From the NCBI GenBank assembly GCA_016081115.2, contig CM071936.1:81321262-81385261 (forward strand): a DNA stretch of 64,000 nucleotides, written 5' to 3'. The notes under the pieces were generated by a model. It saw nothing but the letters and a program-made list of their open reading frames with translations, was not told the origin of the DNA and made no database searches. Source of the stretch: Rehmannia glutinosa. Taxonomy: Eukaryota > Streptophyta > Magnoliopsida > Lamiales > Orobanchaceae. Below are positions 32,617 through 42,588 of the stretch, one piece after another (positions within the stretch are counted from its first letter, which is position 1; each line of letters opens with the position of its first letter). Both the position numbers and the translations under genes were made by a program.

Positions 32617-33985
32617 AGCTCCCTGCAGCTATGTACTCTGCATCAGCTGTGGATGTAGCTATTGAATTTTGTTTCTTGTTGAACCAAGAAACCAACCTAT
32701 TTCCAAGCATTTGACAGGTACCTGATGTACTTTTCCTGTCCACTCTACATCCAACATAGTCTGAGTCTGAGTATCCAACTAGCTTGAATCCTCCATTCTT
32801 TCGATACCATAAGTCAACTTCTTAGCATCCCTTCAAATTCCTTAGGATTCTCTTGGCTGCAGTCATGTGACTCTCTTTTGGTGCAGATTGAAATCTGGCA
32901 CATACACCTATAGCAAAGGTGATGTCTGGCCTACTTGCTGTTAAATAGAGCAATGATCCAATAAGGGCTCTATATCTGGTTTGATCTACCGCCTTGCCAT
33001 CTGCATCCATATCCATCTTGACTGATGTATTTATGGGAATCTTTACAGATGACTTGTCTTCCATATCAAATTTTTCATTAAATCTATGGTATACTTGGTT
33101 TGACTTATGACGGTTCCATCTTTCATTTGCTTGACTTGAAGACCTAGGAAGAAAGTCAGCTCTCCCATCATACTCATTTCAAATGTCCCTTGCATGAGAT
33201 TTGAAAATTTGTCACACAGCTCTTTGTTTGTGGATCCAAAGATGATGTCATCCACATAAATTTGACAAACAATATACTCTCCCCATCCTGAATACCTTTG
33301 CCTTTAGTAAATCCATTGTCAATAAGAAACTTGGACAATGTATCATACCAGGCTCTAGGTGCTTGTTTCAATGCATACCATGCCTTCTTGAGCTTGAAGA
33401 CTTTATCTCCAATAGTTTTCTGCTCAAAACCTAGAGGTTGCGCCACATAGACATCTTCTTCCAAAAGTCCATTCAAAAATGCACTCTTCACATCCATTTG
33501 ATACACAGTGAAGTTCTTGTGTGCATCATAAGCAAGACATATTCTGATTGCTTCCAATCTTGCAACATCTGCAAAGGTTTCATCAAAATCTTTACCTTCC
33601 TCTTGGAAATACCCTTTGGCTACTAATCTTGTTTTATTTCTTATTACAGATCCCTCTTCATTCATCTTGTTTCTAAATATCCACTTAGTACCATTTTGCA
33701 TGGCTAGAATCCAATTTGTGTCATCCAATGCTTGTGACACATCTTTAGGTACAATCTGGGAGATGAAACAAGTGAACATGGCTTCATGTTGAGTCCTGGA
33801 TCTAGTTCTTACTCCATCTCCAACATCTCCAATGATAAGCTCTAGTGGATGGTCTCTAAGCCATCTCACATCTGGTTGGAGTAAGTCTGTTGTATTCAGT
33901 CGTCTCGCAGCTAAGTTGTCTTGAACAACTTTCTCATCATCATTCAGTTGCAGACTTTCCAGCTGTCTCTGAGACTCAACTATCT
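32617..33985 (-). pseudogene. Copia B RT and N-terminal RNase H
   Basis: Minus-strand copia pol, same family as A but more diverged. From right to left: the linker LQPDVRWLRDHPLELIIGDV, RT blocks WIFRNKMNEEGSVIRNKTRL, KDFDETFADVARLEAIRICL, YQMDVKSAFLNGLLEEDVYV, ALKQAPRAWYDTL, a frameshifted YVDD region (about 33255-33240, MDDIIFGSTNKEL), GELTFFLGLQVKQ, RYRALIGSLLYLTASRPDI, and the RNase H start DRKSTSGTCQMLG...STADAEYIAAGS. It stops at 32617 where gypsy G inserted; the remainder is at 8372-8514. About 25 bases near the YVDD box are deleted. Confidence 0.9.
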
Positions 33986-34710
33986 CTACTTCACAAATGG
34001 ATACAACATCAAATCCAACAACATGGGATGAGCCTTCTACAACCTCCCATGATGAAGAAGTTGAACAATGCCTAATAGGCATCGAAGAAGAAAACGAGGT
34101 AAGTTCTAAACCCTCTACTTCCTATGATAATGATTATAGTGATTTGCAAAATGACTATGATGAACTTCAAAATGAATTCCAAAGCTTACTTGTTAAATAC
34201 AAAAATTTTAAAAAGGAATTCAATGTTTTGAAAATTGATAAGGATAGTTTATTTACTTCCTATGAATCATTATCATGTGCTCACACCACCACACTTGACA
34301 AGGTTAGAAACCTTGAAAAGGAAAATAGTACTCTTGTTGAGAATATTGATTGCATGAAAAAAGATTTACTAAAATCCAACTTGAGTACCAATAGAATGAC
34401 CAATATTGTTGATTGTTGTGATAATTCGAAACTAGAACTTGATCATAAGCCTAAGGGTGTCAATCACATGAAAAAGAATCAAGTCTCTAAGCACATTGGT
34501 CATTATGCTCCTAGAATTATTACATGCTTCTATTGCGGTAAAAAGGGTCATACGGCTAATACTTGTCGGGCTAGAAATAGCTCTAATCATTATTGGAGAC
34601 CTAAAAGTCTCAAAGCTAATCCTAAAGGACCCAAACACTTTAGGGTACCACAAAATAATGCCATATTAGGTACCCGTGAAATAATGATCGAAGAAAATTC
34701 ATACCGCTAA
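33986..34710 (+). pseudogene. Copia D gag (5' truncated)
   Basis: Plus-strand gag of a different copia family. The open frame 33997-34710 begins in sequence joined to the broken copia B pol, so its N-terminus is lost. It contains a long coiled coil (DYDELQNEFQSLLVKYKNFK and similar) and an intact zinc knuckle CFYCGKKGHTANTC (about 34527-34570), then a basic Asn/Lys tail. The D 5' LTR and PBS are missing, removed together with the B integrase by one deletion at about 33985. Confidence 0.8.
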
Positions 34711-35021
34711 GAAGGCATCAAATGACCGTTTCATTTGATCAAAGAAGGAGAAACTATTTTCGACAAAGCCAATTTCAAGAAAAGGATATAATCAAAAATG
34801 GGAACAACACAATCCATGGAAATGGCAAAGACATCATCAACAAGATAATTTTCAAAGAAGAAGAGACTATCAACAATGGGAAGGACAAAAACCTTGGAAA
34901 TGGAGTAATCAAAGAAGTCATCATCAACAAAGTGACTTCTCAAAGGGAAGATATCATCAACAATGGGAACGGCACAACCCATGGAAATGGCGTAATTGGT
35001 AACCCGTATCTCCCCATTTAA
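34711..35021 (+). pseudogene. Copia D gag tail with Trp-rich repeats
   Basis: In the frame continuing gag, offset by one base from the long open frame at 34722-35021, three imperfect repeats of about 27 residues carry QKWEQHNPWKW, QQWEGQKPWKW and QQWERHNPWKW. The DNA units start at 34799, 34877 and 34964. The long open frame itself (Asn/Ile/Lys-rich) is the wrong reading of these repeats. Confidence 0.6.
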
Positions 35022-35890
35022 AATATGCATTTTATTTTTGTTATGCATGTTTTTATTTGTGTCTTAATTGCAAAATGAGTTTTCAAATATTTATTTTTTT
35101 AATTAAGGTCTTCAATATATATTTGTGGTTTTAAAATATTTTTGAAAAAGAAGACCTTATATGATGTTTTTAAAACTCTTGTGCATTTTTATAGACTAAA
35201 GTGTGTTATCATCTCGTATGGATTTTTTTGGCATGAGTTTAATTGTGATATCTCTTAGCCTACACTTTTATCATTATGATTTGTGCTAGATTTGTTTAAG
35301 AATTGTGTAGGATTTACATATTTTCACAAATGGCCATTTACGTCAAGAAAGGCATAAATTATCGAGGTACGTTTACTTGTGTTATTCTTACTCTTATAGA
35401 CTCAATATATATTGCCATGTGCCTATGTGCTTATTTTTCATAATATTTCATACAAGTGCCATTAAGAGAATTTTTAGATTTTTTGAAAGGCACTATTCGA
35501 TATTTGATTGCACATATTTGCTTTGTCAACTTTTGTTCAAATACTTCTTTTAAATGAGGTCTCAACTATATGCTATCGGATTTTCAAATTTCAAAAGAGA
35601 CCTTTTATAGCTTTCTTAAGCTTATTTGAACTTGCATGATTTATTAGACTCTTGATGATATTCTAAATGCATAGTATGTGTTTCTTGCTTCATGGTCTAT
35701 ATAGTGTCTATTTCTACTATGCTCTTATGCAAGATATTTTGTGATTGATGATTGAGGCATATTTTTACACTTGGGCTATTTTTCTCTTGCTTATATAAGC
35801 GATGCCGTTAATGAGTTTGTTAAAGTTGTGTAGATGAGAAATGAAGTACTCCAAATATTGTTACCTCAAAATATTTGGATGTAAATGTTC
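35022..35890 (+). mobile_element. Copia D internal, no recognisable gene
   Basis: AT-rich sequence, mostly non-coding. A piece at 35340-35510 (ending with AGTGCCATTAAGAGAA-like text and TTTGAAAGGCAC) is repeated in diverged form at 36580-36745. Protease and integrase expected here are absent. Confidence 0.5.
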
Positions 35891-35899
35891 TATTATGGA

Positions 35900-36560
35900 C
35901 ACCTTAGATCAATTGGATGCCCTATGATGATAGTGATGAAGAAGACAAAAAAAGGGTATTCCGGAACAAACTCGATGACCAAGGCAACATTGGTCGAACT
36001 AAGGTGAGGTTAGTGGCTCGAAGGTATTTTCAAAAAGAAGGTAATTGATTTTGATGTAATATTTGCACTTTACTTGCTCATTCTTGTTTTAAGAAAATTT
36101 CAAGCTTTACCAAATGGATGTTAAATCCAATTTTTCTAAATGATTTCATTCAAATAGAAGTCTATCGGAGTTTAAAATTTTAGGCCAAATGATTTTTATA
36201 AAAGGCCTTGTATGATTTAAAACAAGTACCCCATGTATGGTATGATAGACTTAACTATTTTTGCTAAATGATTTTACAAGAGGTAAAGTTGATACTACTC
36301 TATTTGTTTGAGAAAAAGGGCAAGATTGTTTAAACTTGTGCATATTTATGAGAGTATTTTTGGTGCTACTAATGAATATTTGTGCAAGATATTTTTCTAA
36401 GTTGATACTAGGTGAACTCGAGATGAGCTTGATGGGGGAGCTCAATTTATTGCTTGGACTTCAAATTATTCAATGCCAAGAAGGTGGTTATATTTCAAAG
36501 GAGTTAGGCATTGAAGAAAGAAGAACTATCTCAACCTCTATGGCTAAAGATTGACAAAGG
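35900..36560 (+). pseudogene. Copia D reverse transcriptase remnant
   Basis: Heavily mutated RT. Text across several frames: ALYDLKQVPHVWYDRLNYF at about 36203-36260, and ELEMSLMGELNLLLGLQIIQ at 36416-36475, the block after the YVDD box. The YVDD box itself is not readable. It is followed by a short KELGIEERRTISTSM piece. The domain is not functional. Confidence 0.75.
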
Positions 36561-38461
36561 TTGAGAAAGGCATGTCGGTCGACAATTAAATTCGAGGTAT
36601 GTTTTCTTGTATTATTTCTATAGACTCGACATTCCATATGCCTTATGTCTATATGCTCGACTTCAAAAACTATCCCAACGAATCTCATTAAAGTGCCATT
36701 AAAAGAAATTTACAAATATTTGAAAGGCACTTCTTCGTATGACTTGTTGTATCCAAAGCTTTAAAACGTTCTTATTTTTTCAGGATAACAAGTTCGGTAT
36801 CTATTATACGGTTATTCATATTCAAAATTTGGTTCGTCATAATAGAACTAAACATATTGAGATTCGATATATTTTTTAAGGGATTGTGATTTTTTAACAA
36901 AAACTTGAGATGTGTTTAATTCCGTCTCAAGGATAACTCGCGGACTTTTTGATCGTTAACCGCCGAGTATTTTACCTCATTTCGAGCTTGATTATGACAT
37001 AATGTATATTGAATGAGGTCTACGTCGCGCATTTTGCACGTTTTTAAAACTTAGGGCGAAAAATCGGATTTTTGGATCAAACTTGAATTTGCAAAAGCGA
37101 GAAAGAAGCGTTGGCTGCCAGGGCAAAGGTCGACCGGTCGCCCTAGCCCTTGACCGTCGCCACATTTGTGATTTCTTGGCTTAAATCGTCTCTGTTCTTT
37201 TACTTAGCCATTTTGGCCTCTTTCAACTATATTTCGTCCCCTTTGTCATTTGCACACACAACTCACTTCAAATGAGTTTTGTTGCATACATTACATATGT
37301 TGGGGATTATCTAGCTCGATTATCATCATTTTTGCTCATCTTTACCGATCGAATGGTAAGAATTTCACTCTTTTTAGCTCAATTGGGTTGAACCCTTGAG
37401 TTTGTGGCTTATATGTATTTTTCTTGATGCAATGCATATATGTTTGTGATGAGCTTGTTGATTGTTGATGAATGATATTTGTTAAATTGTATTTGGTGAT
37501 GAAAAACTTGGCTTGATTTCATTTACAAGGGCTATATATATCTTTTTCAATTTTTGACGCCCGCCAAGTGTTCGATAAAACATTTCAATGAAAAATTCAT
37601 CACCTACATGATTCTCTCGATTTCAAAAGTCTTATACATTTATAGAGATCATGTTTTGCTTATAAAATGAGTTTTCCTAAACCTCTACAAGTCGTATGAT
37701 TCGACTTTTCCCTCCTATTTGGTTTATAAGCTTCAATGCTCAAATAGCTCGATACATCGGTTTAGTTGCGCACTTTGATATATGATGTATTTATCGTGCT
37801 AACATTCTTTTTGATGATTCCAAAGGGGGAGAAACATGTTATAAGCTTATTAGCTCATAAAAGCTAAGATAAGCTTAACGAAAAGAAACTATAAGTTATG
37901 GCTTCATAAAGCCATAAGTTGTGGATCATATTTAGTCCACTTGGTGCATTATGGTTATGTATGAATCATGGTCCATTGGTTGTAGTATGGACTTATATAC
38001 GGTTCTAATGACGTCTTTTTGACAGGGGGAGCTTTTAAGTTATTGATACTTAAGCTCAATATCGAAAAGCTAATATTTTAGCTTATGTTTAAGTTGCTGC
38101 TATATAACTCTTCTATATGGACTTATATACGGTTCTAATGACGTCTTTTTGACAGGGGGAGCTTTTAAGTTATTGATACTTAAGCTCAATATCGAAAAGC
38201 TAATATTTTAGCTTATGTTTAAGTTGCTTCTATATAACTCTTGTTGTGCATATTGATAGGGGGAGCATTTGCTATATGCGATTGAATATCTTTACTCCCA
38301 TCCTCGTGTTTATATTGCGTGGAATGTTGTCGCTCTCAACGGGTATTTATTTTTGACCGGAAAACTTGTTTTGTTTTCAAAATCGCCTCTCAAAATTGTT
38401 TTGTTTTCAAAATCGGCCTTGTCAAATTGTTTTGGTTTGTAATCATCAAAAAGGGGGAGAT
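36561..38461 (+). mobile_element. Copia D 3' non-coding region with several polypurine tracts
   Basis: No genes. It includes a CGACCGGTCG palindrome (37131-37140), a hairpin-rich stretch (37840-37920) and a 130-bp tandem duplication. Five G5 purine tracts occur before the LTR: AAAGGGGGAGAAA (37822), CAGGGGGAGC (38022 and 38152), AGGGGGAGC (38258) and the terminal AAAAAGGGGGAGA (38448-38460), which primes plus-strand synthesis at the LTR. Confidence 0.7.
37986..38245 (+). repeat. 130-bp tandem duplication (two copies)
   Basis: 37986-38115 and 38116-38245 are almost identical; the difference I see is TTGCTGCTAT against TTGCTTCTAT. Each unit holds GACAGGGGGAGC and two small hairpins (around TTAAGT/ACTTAA and AAGCTAA/TTAGCTT). 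It lies within the 3' end of copia D. Confidence 0.95.
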
Positions 38462-38770
38462 TGTTTGATAAATGGTTTTATCATGATTTTGATGATTTTG
38501 TTTTATACCAAAACAATGTTCTTTAAAGGTTGTCCAAATACTCTTAAATGATTTAAAATGGTTTTTCCCGGAGTATTTCTTTAAGTTTGTTTTCGACTAA
38601 AATGGACAACACTTTTTAATGACTGTATGTCAAAATGTTTTTACATCAAAACTATGTCCCTGAATGTTGTCCTAATACTCCCGATCGGTCTAAAATGTTT
38701 TTACTATTTTTGGAGTATTTCTTGGAGTTTATTTTCGATATAAAATTGGACAACACTTATGTTTCAGGCT

Positions 38771-39000
38771 CGACCGGTCGCCCTATAGGGCAACCCGCAC
38801 TGTGTTGAGTTTTGGAGAACGAGAAAAAGGGACGGAGACAAAATTTGGGGGCGGCCGGTCGACCGACCAGGTCGACGGTGGTGAGGGCGCCGGCACACTG
38901 AACGTACCCCCCGAAGAACAGAAACATCTGTTTCTTATTTTTGATCTCCTCAACCGGTCCAACATAGGGGCGACCGGTCGGACCCCCCTGCGATCGGTCC
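38771..39000. repeat. Cluster of ACCGGT palindromes in D LTR
   Basis: CGACCGGTCG occurs at 38771-38780 and 38971-38980, CGATCGGTCC at 38991-39000, and GGCCGGTCGACCGACC at 38852-38867. CCCTATAGGG follows the first copy. A further copy lies in the internal region at 37131-37140. The cluster is upstream of the TATA box. Confidence 0.85.
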
Positions 39001-39454
39001 CCCTGTGTAAAAATTCGCAGAATTCAATTTCAATCTTATCTCTCAAGGTGACGGTCGAACCCCTCTTTTGACAAAGAACTATCCGTTGAGTTTGCGAGAC
39101 AACTTTCCTTGATTTAAAGGATTGATTTCTAATGACTCTTTTCTTCATTGTCTTGCAATTTTTACAGATTTCATGTCCCCAAGAGAAGCCTATTATGTAC
39201 AAGACATCTCCTATAAATAGAGGAAGAATTGAAGCAACATAATAAGAGAGAAAACTACAACACAACAAGCTACACTCAAGAATACACTTGTTCTTACATT
39301 GTCTTATTTCTTGTTGTAATTTGCCTAGCTATTCACTTTCACATCCTTGAGGTCTAGGCTATTCTTGATTACACTTGCACTCAATTGTATAATTCATTAT
39401 CGAGTTGTAATCTTGAATTTTTGGGTTATCATTCAACACAAGATATCCTTGTGA

Positions 39455-39712
39455 GTGTTCTTGTGGTAAGAACACACTTGGGTGATCTAGGTGTTAGGTG
39501 TAAGAAGATTGTGGTAATCTTCTTGTTGAGGTGTTGAAGAATTTGGTATTCTTCAAGGTTGAAGATTGTGGTAATCTTCACAAGGTGCCGTTGGAGATTG
39601 TGGTAATCTTCAAGTGAGATTGTGGTAATCTCATAGGTGATGTTGAAGAAGAGTGTGGTGCTCTTCTAGGTGTTGTTGTAAGTTGGTGTTGTATTAATTT
39701 TGGTAATTAATA
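39455..39712 (+). repeat. Array of eight hairpins with a constant KTGGT loop
   Basis: Eight consecutive stem-loops at 39455-39475, 39502-39524, 39534-39556, 39560-39580, 39591-39613, 39615-39633, 39647-39667 and 39692-39712. Stems are 7-9 bp and differ in sequence (for example GTGTTCTT, AAGAAGATT, TTGAAGAAT, TGAGATT, TATTAATT), but each pairs with its own partner, with only two G-T wobbles. The loop is GTGGT in six and TTGGT in two. The array is 235-490 bases downstream of the TATA box, so it would be in the RNA. Confidence 0.92.
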
Positions 39713-39930
39713 AAATCTTTTTTTTTTTGAAATCCATCCGGATATCTTTGGGGTGGTAGAGGATTAGGCCCTAGGTGGGTTGAACCTCTTTAAATCGACG
39801 TGTGTTGTTTACATTCCGCACCTTTATTATTGTGTTTGAGCATTTGGTTCGAAAAAGAGGGCGAAATCGAAAAGATGGAGATAATCTATTCACCCCCCCC
39901 TCTAGATTATCGTAGCCGCTTGGACATACA

Positions 39931-41070
39931 GCCACCTGTCAGTTCCATAATCATAATGCACATTAGCAAATTGCTTAGGGGATTTAGGCTCATATAGCTG
40001 TCTCTTTTGTCTGTATGCCTGTGTGTGAGTTTGTGCATTTACTTTATTGGGATAATAGTGGAACTTTTGTGCATATTGAGCTTTGTGCTTGAGTGCATAT
40101 GTGTGCTGATTATAGCTTCTTTGCCTTGGGAATGACCTATTTTGAGTCTAAGGTCTTTGCCACTTAGGCTTGTATCCCATTGTTCTTGGCTGGTATCTCA
40201 TCTGATTATTCCAATCGGCTTGGTTGGGGTAGTTTCTACCATTCCCATCATGTGATTTTATTTTCTTTGAAATCTACGGGGGTTTACGGTAGCTCTGTTT
40301 AGATCCTACGAGTATTTCTGTTTGAGTCTTGATGGACTCTCTTGAATTTTGTTTTGTTGTCCTCTCAAAGATACTCTTGGCGTTTTGCCTTTTCCTTTAT
40401 ATCCAAGGCCAGCATGGTTGTGATTGTGTTTTTGAGTGGGTATAGGTGCAACATATGATGCTTTGGATTTTTGGATTGCCTCATTACTTGATGATCCTTT
40501 CTCCATGACCACTCTTGGAGGTTGTGCATGCGCAAAGGAATTAAATCCAATGCTTGTCTTATCTCCACTTTCTTTTTGAATCATTATAAGTTCATCCAAT
40601 GATTTAGATGCCTTAGTGAATGATGTAATCACATTTTTCAGATCTTTTTCCCTCTTTTCTGTTGCAGCTAAGTCTGCTTGGATCGTAGCTATTTCTGCCT
40701 TCATCTTTGTATTCTCATCAGCTATGTGACTTAGAGTACTCAACTCCTTAGTCAGCTGTGAGTTTTGGCATTTAAGCTGGTTGTTTTCCTCATTTAGGAG
40801 TGTGTGTGAGGTTTTTATGTGCTCCAAATCTTTCATCATTTTGCCAATAGGATCATAAAGATCTATGGATGATGAAGTGTTTGTGTCACTATCACTATCA
40901 CTAGAATCAGAATGACATGAGTTAGAGTGCACCTCATCTTCTTGTTCTTTAGCCATGAGGCATATCAAAGCCTATTCCTCTGTGTCACTGGAGTAGTCAG
41001 CTTCACTGCTATCTGACTCTGTTGGTTCTTTACACTTAGTTGTGTCAGCAGTCTCCACAACCAACATGAG
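39931..41070 (-). pseudogene. Copia B gag, C-terminal part
   Basis: Minus-strand gag, same family as A. The open frame 40968-40306 starts MICLMAKEQEDEVHSNSCHS, has an acidic Ser/Asp patch, then the coiled coil NEENNQLKCQNSQLTKELST and KREKDLKNVITSFTKASKSL, and the Lys/Gly tail AGLGYKGKGK. The basic tail continues in other frames to 39931. It ends at about 41070, inside the segment that in A follows the zinc knuckle (CCHC itself is missing). The B 5' LTR, PBS and gag start are lost. Confidence 0.88.
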
Positions 41071-41637
41071 TTTTTATCATATTTTTTTGGTTCTTTAGTT
41101 TTATATTTTTTTTAAGAAACTTAAAATTTTAAACTTGATATTTTGTTATATTTTATGTGTTTATTTGAATTTTAGACTACGTAGATAATATTTAGTTTGT
41201 TTTATGTATTTTTTTAATTTTAGAATGTCGTACATAATAGTAATCTATGTTATATTATTATTTTTTAATAACAGAATATAAATATACATAATAGTAATCT
41301 ATGTTATATTATTATTTTTTAAACTAGTGAAATTGCTTTTGCTCACCAATACAATTCTTATAAATTATAATATTGCATTTTAACAAAGGACAAAAAAAGC
41401 TACAACGTCTCCCTCCCAAGTCCCAAACCAATTTGAAAACGACGTATGCAATAGACAGTGTAGGGGCGGGAAACTCGAAGGTCTTTTCCGGGAAAATGAA
41501 GCAATAATCGAAAAAAGCAGCAAATTGCTATTCCTTTTGATACTGAGCTTTCCTTCTTACTTCAAAATGTCTTTTAGCATGGATGTTAATCATGCCGTGT
41601 TTTGTGTTTGTGGGTAGTATTTTGACACAGGTATTGT
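41071..41637. other. AT-rich DNA, no gene recognised
   Basis: Non-TE sequence next to the broken copia B. It has a direct repeat (the string ATACATAATAGTAATCTATG-like at about 41231 and 41285, period 54). From 41400 to 41630 composition is more balanced, with GGCGGGAAACTCGAAGG and a short frame MSFSMDVNHAVFCVCG (41568-41616), which might be part of a host leader or first exon, but nothing confirms it. Confidence 0.3.
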
Positions 41638-41979
41638 CCAGGGACGGATCCAAAAATTTCTTATGACAGGGGCACATATTAAATAAAATTATAAGCTATA
41701 TCAAAAATAATAAATGGATGCACATTTTATTTTTCTTAACGTAATTAATATGTAATTTTTTTTAAAAAATTATATAATACTAATAATGTTATATAACACT
41801 ATAATAGATTTTTAATTTATAATATTATAATGTTATTATTGTTATTATATTATTAATATTTTATAAATTATAATTTAGGGATTATATTATACAAACAATT
41901 TAATAAAAAAAACAAAAACAAAGCCAATGGGGGCACGTGCCCCCGTAACGGGAGCCGTAGCTCCGTCATTGGGTATTGC
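41630..41979. mobile_element. Degenerate hAT-like non-autonomous element
   Basis: 41638-41971 has imperfect inverted ends, CAGGGACGGATCC on the left and CAATGACGGAGCT (reverse complement) on the right. A near-match 8-bp flank surrounds it (GGTATTGT, 41630-41637; GGTATTGC, 41972-41979). The interior is AT-rich with GGGGCACGTGCCCC near the right end. It has no coding capacity. Confidence 0.6.
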
Positions 41980-42588
41980 ATGTTTAACACGAATACGAAA
42001 CGTTTAATTATTTGTGTCAAGATATACGGCACAAACACGACCTGTTTATGAGACGGATAACTCGACACGACACGAAATACCTATATAGTGTAAAGTTGAC
42101 ACCAAAAAAAAAATTTAAAAATAGAGAAAAAGCTAAAATTAAAAATAAAAAATACATTAAATTACTAAAAAAAATGCATTTAATAATTTGTCCAACATCA
42201 TATAACCAACTAAAACATCACAAAATATGAAAATAATATGTCACTATACAATTAAATAGGTCAATCGTGTTGACACAGGTCGACCTGACTTGATCTATTT
42301 TGTTTTCATGTTAACATTGTCCGACCTGAATTTGACCCAAAACTACTAAGAGTTGTACATGTATTTGCTAAATATGTGTTACATTGGTATTGGGTAACAA
42401 ATTGACATCCAGTTTTGAATGACTCATCATAACTGGAAAGGCACATCACCACTGCGCGCGTCATGGAGATTGGCGTCATGGAACAACGCTCCAATCTCTA
42501 TGACTCTCTGCCTCTTTAACAGAACATCCATTTTTGTCTTTTCTAAAATTTTATTTTAATATTTGTTTGTTTTAAAAGTTTTAGCAAA
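41980..42588. other. Unassigned AT-rich repeat-like DNA
   Basis: Contains GACACGACACGAAATACC and CGTGTTGACACAGGTCGACC, strings in the style of dispersed plant repeats, with an AT-rich stretch between. No clear ends and no gene. Confidence 0.35.

Larger units (their letters stand above)
38462..39930 (+). mobile_element. 3' LTR of copia D (about 1469 bp)
   Basis: Starts TGTTTGATAAATGG after the PPT and ends about GGACATACA, where the minus-strand gag of copia B resumes. The TATA box is TATAAATAG at 39212-39220. Upstream of it is a cluster of CGACCGGTCG palindromes (38771-39000), and downstream is an array of eight hairpins (39455-39712) that would be transcribed. Only one LTR of this element survives. 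Confidence 0.85.
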
